Below the pieces are notes generated by a model that was not told the origin of the DNA, did not search any database, and worked only from the letters and a program-made list of their open reading frames with translations. Below, piece by piece: positions 60,048 through 64,000 of a stretch of DNA of 64,000 bases (the stretch's first letter is position 1; every line of letters starts with the position of its first letter). Source of the stretch: a virus; the IMG/VR virus record IMGVR_UViG_3300044632_001003, positions 62,001 through 126,000 of that record. One strand, written 5' to 3'. Both the position numbers and the translations under genes were made by a program.

Positions 60048-61658
60048 TTACATCACCACATTATAACTTAATTGAGAGTACATAGTGTAAAAATTATTAG
60101 GATTACTCGAAGATATATGGGGAACATTGTTAGAAGAATTTCCTTTTCTTAATGATGGTGCTGGTGGTTTTTGCTTCATCTCTGGTTGTGTCAAAATAAC
60201 CTGAGGAGCTGGTTTAGTTAAAGGTCCTAATGGTGCATTTTCTGTTTGCTTTTGTGATATTTTTGCTTCTGGAGACACTGGAGTAACAGAAAGAGCTCTT
60301 TCTTCAGCAGTTTCTCCTGGAAGTAAAGGTCTCATTGTTGGTATATTTTTATATAAGTCTAAGTATCCTTTTTCTTCTTCTGTTGGAGTTACTTCTGGTG
60401 CAGCGGTTCCAACATTCATATTAAGATCTCCATTTACCCCTGGAGTCATTGGAAGCATAGGTGTTGCTGCTGGAGCTTCTGGTGTTTGTGAAGTTGAACC
60501 TGGTGGTGGAATATTTGGTTTATTTGGCTTTAATTGTTGCTGTGGAGTTGAAGAAGTTGGAGTTTGTTTTTGTTCTTGTCCCCCACCTGCCATTCTAGAT
60601 AATTCAAGTCCAACTCTTCCAGCGGCTGCAAATCCTCCGATTACTGGAAACATAGATAACGCACTAAGAGCTGCTCCTGGCAAATCTCCTTGACTCAAAT
60701 CATAACCTGTCGAGACTGCACCAAGAGCAGTTCCAAGACCAGGGGTAAAACCACCAGCAACTCTCCCACCTCCAGCTGCTGCAGCACCGCCACCTTTCAT
60801 AAAATTAAAGAACTTAGTCATTAAGTTCGTGCTACCTGTTACAGTAGGTCTTGCACCTCTGGCAGCGGCATTGGCAGCGGCAGGTGCTCCTCTACTGAAT
60901 AATCCAGCAACACCTCTACCTAAAGCACCCAGACCTCTGAATGGCAGTAAAATCAGTTTAGCAATTAAACCACCAACTTTAAAAACTACACCATTGAGTA
61001 ATCTTAGGAAAACAGCAAATCCAACATTAATCGCTAATAAACCAGCACCAGCATAAAGTAAGTTCTTGAGGATACTATTCTTAATCTCATCAAAAACTTT
61101 AAAATTTTTATCCTTGTATGCCCTTAATAATTCTATTCCTTGAAGTGTGAACCACCCACCAAGAAGAGTGAATATTGCGCTCTTAATCCTATCAAATATA
61201 CCCTCAGTCTGCTCAATAACTTTTTTTACTGGACTGATAAGAGCATTTTGTATTTTCTTTTCTAATTCGTTTTCACGACCTCTTTTTATATCTCTATCAA
61301 CTATCTTTTGCTCATTATCTTGTTCTGTTTGAATTCTTTTTTGCTCAGCAATAGTTTCTCCTCTGAGAAGTCTAGCAATATCTCTAACACCATTGGTTAA
61401 ATTTAAAACTTCTACACGAACAAATTCAATCTGCTTTGAAATTGTTCCAAGAGAAGATTGATTTGCCTTTACAATTGCTAAACTTTGAGTGCTTGCTAAA
61501 TCATTTCCATCTTGCCTAACTAAAGCACCACCACGACCACGAAACACAGAACTGGAAACAGTTGCTCTACGGAATAGTGCTTTTCTGGCTTCAGCAGACA
61601 GGTAAGATCCTGTTCTAGGATCTACACCTGTTTGTGCTATGGTTATTGCATCAGCCAT
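60048..61658 (-). CDS. Structural protein, 536 residues (tape-measure or hub position)
   Basis: N-terminus YLSAEARKALFRRATVSSSVF...VRQDGNDLAST is basic; residues 100-260 have coiled coil and hydrophobic segments (IFTLLGGWFTLQGIELL, GLIAKLILLPFRGLG); the C-terminal 180 residues are Pro/Thr/Gln-rich and disordered. Architecture is similar to the next protein (58166). T4 encodes the tape-measure gp29 in this region, so a distant gp29-like role is likely but not proven. Confidence 0.6.
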   Translation of the reverse strand: MADAITIAQTGVDPRTGSYLSAEARKALFRRATVSSSVFRGRGGALVRQDGNDLASTQSLAIVKANQSSLGTISKQIEFVRVEVLNLTNGVRDIARLLRGETIAEQKRIQTEQDNEQKIVDRDIKRGRENELEKKIQNALISPVKKVIEQTEGIFDRIKSAIFTLLGGWFTLQGIELLRAYKDKNFKVFDEIKNSILKNLLYAGAGLLAINVGFAVFLRLLNGVVFKVGGLIAKLILLPFRGLGALGRGVAGLFSRGAPAAANAAARGARPTVTGSTNLMTKFFNFMKGGGAAAAGGGRVAGGFTPGLGTALGAVSTGYDLSQGDLPGAALSALSMFPVIGGFAAAGRVGLELSRMAGGGQEQKQTPTSSTPQQQLKPNKPNIPPPGSTSQTPEAPAATPMLPMTPGVNGDLNMNVGTAAPEVTPTEEEKGYLDLYKNIPTMRPLLPGETAEERALSVTPVSPEAKISQKQTENAPLGPLTKPAPQVILTQPEMKQKPPAPSLRKGNSSNNVPHISSSNPNNFYTMYSQLSYNVVM

Positions 61659-61827
61659 TCGTTATGCCGTTTTTAAGATTTTCTTCTTCTATAAACTGCT
61701 GAAGAAGAGAGATATAAATTTCTCTCTCCCAAGGTATCATATTTTCTAACTCTGTCAATGAATATTTATGATGCTGTATGAGGGCAAAATTTGTTTTGTA
61801 GTATGACTCAAGGGAATCATGAGCCAT
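61651..61827 (-). CDS. gp51: Baseplate hub assembly protein gp51-like, 58 residues
   Basis: ATG at 61827, missed by length filters. LTELENMIPWEREIYISLLQQFIEEENL is the WERE-Y-LL helical pattern seen in gp51/tail-chaperone-type proteins. It lies between gp26 (4 bases away) and the 536-residue structural gene (8-base overlap), as in other cyanomyoviruses. Acts as a hub assembly catalyst in T4; no virion role. Confidence 0.65.
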   Translation of the reverse strand: MAHDSLESYYKTNFALIQHHKYSLTELENMIPWEREIYISLLQQFIEEENLKNGITNG

Positions 61828-61829
61828 CC

Positions 61830-62546
61830 CTACGCGAAAAAACTTGTTAGACCCTCCAAAACAACTTCACTTTCAACTTTTGTTTCTGGATTTTTGATTT
61901 TGATTGTATGAGAAAGTTTGGGCATTGTTTCAAAGAAAGTCTCAATCTCTTTGAATTGTTTCGAACTCAATTGATCAACAAATTCAAATAATTCTTTCTT
62001 AGTACAATCAGAAGCAGACCAAGATTCTTCTTCAGAATAGACTTGCTCAATACATCCACTAATCAACTCAAAAGTATCATCAACCGTTACATCAGTAATA
62101 TTAAAGTTGTTTTTAATAAACTGACTCAATGAAGGATATCTCATCCTCATTGTTAGATTATCATCTAACTTAATATCTCTGGTATGATTTGGATTGGTTT
62201 GAACTTGGATTTCGTCCAAGTTAATTGACACTGGAACTTGAGTAACTTCATCATCAGGGCAGGTGATTAGAACATCTACTGTCTCACCTACTGACTTTCC
62301 TCTGATGTTAAGGAACAGATACTCAATATCAAAAGTAGCCAGGTCTTCTACTTTTACACCTTTTGTCAAAATGCAATTTGAGATAACTGTTTTAATTGCA
62401 TTTGTGATTTGCTTATCATCTTGACTTTCCATTGCGATGATAAGAATTTTTTCTTCTTTAACAAGAAATGGTCTATATTTAATTGTTTTTTTAGAAGATG
62501 GTAATGTCAACTCATAAGTCGGAGTTGCAATTGTTGGTAAAGGCAT
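61830..62546 (-). CDS. gp26: Baseplate hub subunit gp26
   Basis: 238 residues, close to the T4 length of 208. LPSSKKTIKYRPFLVKEEKILIIAMESQDDKQITNAIKTVI and LATFDIEYLFLNIRGKSVGE are typical of the gp26/T4-type baseplate protein family (PF12322, from memory). It acts in hub assembly. Separated by 3 bases from gp51-like. A late box lies at 62573-62579. Confidence 0.85.
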   Translation of the reverse strand: MPLPTIATPTYELTLPSSKKTIKYRPFLVKEEKILIIAMESQDDKQITNAIKTVISNCILTKGVKVEDLATFDIEYLFLNIRGKSVGETVDVLITCPDDEVTQVPVSINLDEIQVQTNPNHTRDIKLDDNLTMRMRYPSLSQFIKNNFNITDVTVDDTFELISGCIEQVYSEEESWSASDCTKKELFEFVDQLSSKQFKEIETFFETMPKLSHTIKIKNPETKVESEVVLEGLTSFFA

Positions 62547-62572
62547 AATAACCTATAATATTGTCAGTAATT

Positions 62573-62579
62573 TATTTAT
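62573..62579 (-). promoter_or_regulatory. Late promoter box ATAAATA
   Basis: CATAAATAAATT, 27 bases before the ATG of gp26 at 62546. Confidence 0.5.
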
Positions 62580-63445
62580 GAACCAAATCCTGGTGGATAT
62601 TGTCCAATTTCTCCAGCAACAAAGTCAGGTTTTTGATTCCAATCAATACTACTCCCAGTAGTTGCCGCACCCTCTCCTCCATAAATTGGATAAGATTGTG
62701 ATAATCTAATAGCGTTCGCTTCATCCGCACTCAGTGGTGCGACTTTACCAGATGCATACAGTAAAGATGATTCTCCAGTTTTATTATTATCAACTCCTCT
62801 TTTTTGGTCAATGGCAGAAATTGGCCCACAAACATAGCGAGTGAATTCAAAAGTTGCAGATGCAGTCAAAGTTCTAGAGCTATCATATGAAACATTAATA
62901 TTACCAACATTAGAGGGGAACATTCCAAAAAATGTGTATTCAATATTTTTACGATAGTCTCTATCAAACTTAACGATTTTTGTCGATTCCATCTTATAGT
63001 ATTCGGGGTATTGCATTCTGATAAAATAATTCTTTCTTCCTTGACTGACAGCATCAGCATTTGTTCCAACTGGATTATGAGATCCGCTTGCAATAAATTC
63101 TGCCCAGTGCTCTAGAAATTTCAATACTTTATAATCACTATCAATATAGAACCCTAAATTAACTTGCCCATAAATTCTACTATGGGCAATCTTTTCTTGA
63201 ATGCCCATGTAGTTTCCTGCAATATTTGCAGTTGCCAAACTTCCATATGGAAGTTCTGCAGAGTAACATAACAATCCAACATCACCGCTTATAAATCTAG
63301 AATCAACACCTCTGTTAGCCAAATAAGATGATAACGCACCATCTTTTGGTGGTGCTCCAAACTTGACTTCATAATGTGAGGTTTGAGCTAGATTTGTTAA
63401 TACTCTTTTAAATTCTGATATTTTTCTTGGTCTAGGTGCTGGCAC
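62576..63445 (-). CDS. gp54: Baseplate-tail tube initiator (gp54-like)
   Basis: 289 residues from GTG at 63445, the codon that follows the late promoter. RPRKISEFKRVLTNLAQTSHYEVKFG and LLCYSAELPYGSLATANIAGNYMGIQEKIAHSRIYGQVNLGFYIDSDYKVLKFLEHWAEFI have the gp19-like tube fold of the terminator/initiator proteins gp48 and gp54. T4 gp54 is 320 residues. I prefer gp54 by position next to gp26; gp48 is an alternative. Confidence 0.65.
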   Translation of the reverse strand: MPAPRPRKISEFKRVLTNLAQTSHYEVKFGAPPKDGALSSYLANRGVDSRFISGDVGLLCYSAELPYGSLATANIAGNYMGIQEKIAHSRIYGQVNLGFYIDSDYKVLKFLEHWAEFIASGSHNPVGTNADAVSQGRKNYFIRMQYPEYYKMESTKIVKFDRDYRKNIEYTFFGMFPSNVGNINVSYDSSRTLTASATFEFTRYVCGPISAIDQKRGVDNNKTGESSLLYASGKVAPLSADEANAIRLSQSYPIYGGEGAATTGSSIDWNQKPDFVAGEIGQYPPGFGS

Positions 63446-63446
63446 T

Positions 63447-63453
63447 CTAAATA
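63447..63453 (+). promoter_or_regulatory. Late promoter box CTAAATA for gene 4
   Basis: Plus-strand CTCTAAATACC, 30 bases before the ATG of gp4 at 63483. It pairs with the opposite-facing box at 63476-63482. Confidence 0.55.
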
Positions 63454-63475
63454 CCTATATTATGAGTCTTTTAGT

Positions 63476-63482
63476 TATTTAG
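63476..63482 (-). promoter_or_regulatory. Late promoter box CTAAATA for the gp54-like gene
   Basis: Minus-strand TCTAAATAACT directly beside the gp4 start codon; 31 bases upstream of the GTG at 63445. Confidence 0.55.
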
Positions 63483-63920
63483 ATGTCTTATAAGGGAAAA
63501 TATCAACCATCTTATCCTGAAAAATACAAAGGAGATCCAACAAATATCATTTATCGTTCCCTCTGGGAAAGAAAATTTATGAAATACTGCGATCTCAATG
63601 AAAATATTTTAGAGTGGGGAAGTGAAGAAATTGCCCTTCCATATCGTTCCCCAATTGACCGCCGCATTCATAGATATTTTCCAGATTTTTATATTAAAGT
63701 AAAAGAATCAAATAATGTTATTAAAAAATATTTGATTGAAATAAAACCCAAAAGACAGACTATTCCCCCACAAAATCCAGGCAGACAAACTAAAACATAC
63801 ATCCGTGAAGCATATGAGTATGCAAAAAATCAATCAAAGTGGGCTGCTGCAAAAGAATTCTGTGCTGACCGTGGGTGGAGTTTTAAAATTATAACAGAAG
63901 ATGAGTTAGGTATTAAATAA
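63483..63920 (+). CDS. gp4: Head completion nuclease gp4
   Basis: 145 residues, close to T4 gp4 (150). YRSLWERKFMKYCDLNENILEWGSEEI...YRSPIDRRIHRYFPDFYIK with EIKPK is the Vsr/TnsA-like PD-(D/E)xK nuclease fold of gp4 (D in PDF and ExK in IEIKPK). It finishes packaged heads before tail joining. It is the first plus-strand structural gene at the right end, divergent from gp54-like. Confidence 0.88.
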   Translation: MSYKGKYQPSYPEKYKGDPTNIIYRSLWERKFMKYCDLNENILEWGSEEIALPYRSPIDRRIHRYFPDFYIKVKESNNVIKKYLIEIKPKRQTIPPQNPGRQTKTYIREAYEYAKNQSKWAAAKEFCADRGWSFKIITEDELGIK

Positions 63921-64000
63921 TGCCGAGAAAAACTCTTAAAGACAAACAAGAGAAGCAACAAAAACTTCAACAAAATAAAGCAGTCAAAAATAGGGTTTTG
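63920..64000 (+). CDS. Start of a structural gene cut by the window edge
   Basis: ATG at 63920 overlaps the gp4 stop (TAATG), and the frame runs to the window end: MPRKTLKDKQEKQQKLQQNKAVKN. Very basic and helical so far. In T4-like cyanophages a baseplate wedge gene commonly follows gp4, but the visible part is not diagnostic. Confidence 0.55.
   Translation, partial: MPRKTLKDKQEKQQKLQQNKAVKNRVL

Noticed and set aside
1-64000. Insertion sequences or prophage integrase
   Set aside because: No transposase, terminal inverted repeats with target duplication, or integrase motif was seen; the only mobile-type gene is the GIY-YIG endonuclease.

Overview
The window comes from a T4-like myovirus infecting cyanobacteria (a cyanomyovirus). 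It carries T4-type baseplate and head genes (gp4, gp54-like, gp26, gp51-like, gp27, gp5), very large 'VGIGT'-repeat tail fibres, late-promoter motifs (CTAAATA / ATAAATA), and many short overlapping genes on one strand. A cyanobacterial AbrB-type domain, 2OG-Fe(II) oxygenases and a flavin-dependent halogenase fit the same host group. Nearly everything reads on the minus strand. The plus-strand exceptions are a GIY-YIG homing endonuclease gene near 6 kb and head completion gene 4 with the start of its neighbour at the right end. No ordinary bacterial chromosome genes are present.

Layout. (1) 1-5.2 kb: an accessory block of small early-type genes in GC-richer DNA, with a MutH/Sau3AI-like endonuclease, a nucleotidyltransferase (ligase-like) protein, and a cyAbrB-ArdA antirestriction fusion. 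The genes are separated by repeated hairpin and -10 promoter modules. (2) 3.4-3.8 and 5.2-5.9 kb: two non-coding regions with clustered TCTCG(T/A)CGAGA palindromes, long inverted repeats and divergent sigma70-type promoters. (3) 5.9-17.5 kb: homing endonuclease, oxygenases, glycine-rich adhesin, RlpA-like exported protein, tryptophan-halogenase-like enzyme, metalloprotease and many small genes. (4) 17.5-21.2 kb: a DNA-modification cluster with a beta-type methyltransferase, an adjacent restriction-endonuclease-like gene, a Dam methylase and a DGQHK/ParB-fold protein. (5) 21.2-35.6 kb: a tightly overlapping array of small genes with a sugar-nucleotide dehydratase, a cupin, and duplicated small proteins. 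(6) 35.7-36.9 kb: an SF2 helicase. (7) 37-64 kb: tail fibres, three tRNAs, a Phd-like antitoxin, a collagen-like fibre, spike, hub and baseplate genes, ending at gene 4.

How the genes work together. The right part makes the contractile tail: hub (gp27/gp5), a separate beta-helical spike, a hub-associated protein with a lytic transglycosylase domain, hub chaperones (gp26/gp51) and host-recognition fibres. The left part manipulates the host and protects phage DNA: an ArdA DNA mimic, Dam methylation with a MutH-family nuclease, a possible restriction-modification pair, and a homing nuclease. Regulation appears to use sigma70-like promoters (several exact TTGACA-N17-TATAAT types), a family of short -10-only early/middle promoters placed about 22-30 bases before start codons, and late CTAAATA/ATAAATA boxes before structural and some accessory genes. 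Everything here was read from the sequence by eye; family assignments rest on recognised motifs and no database search was run.
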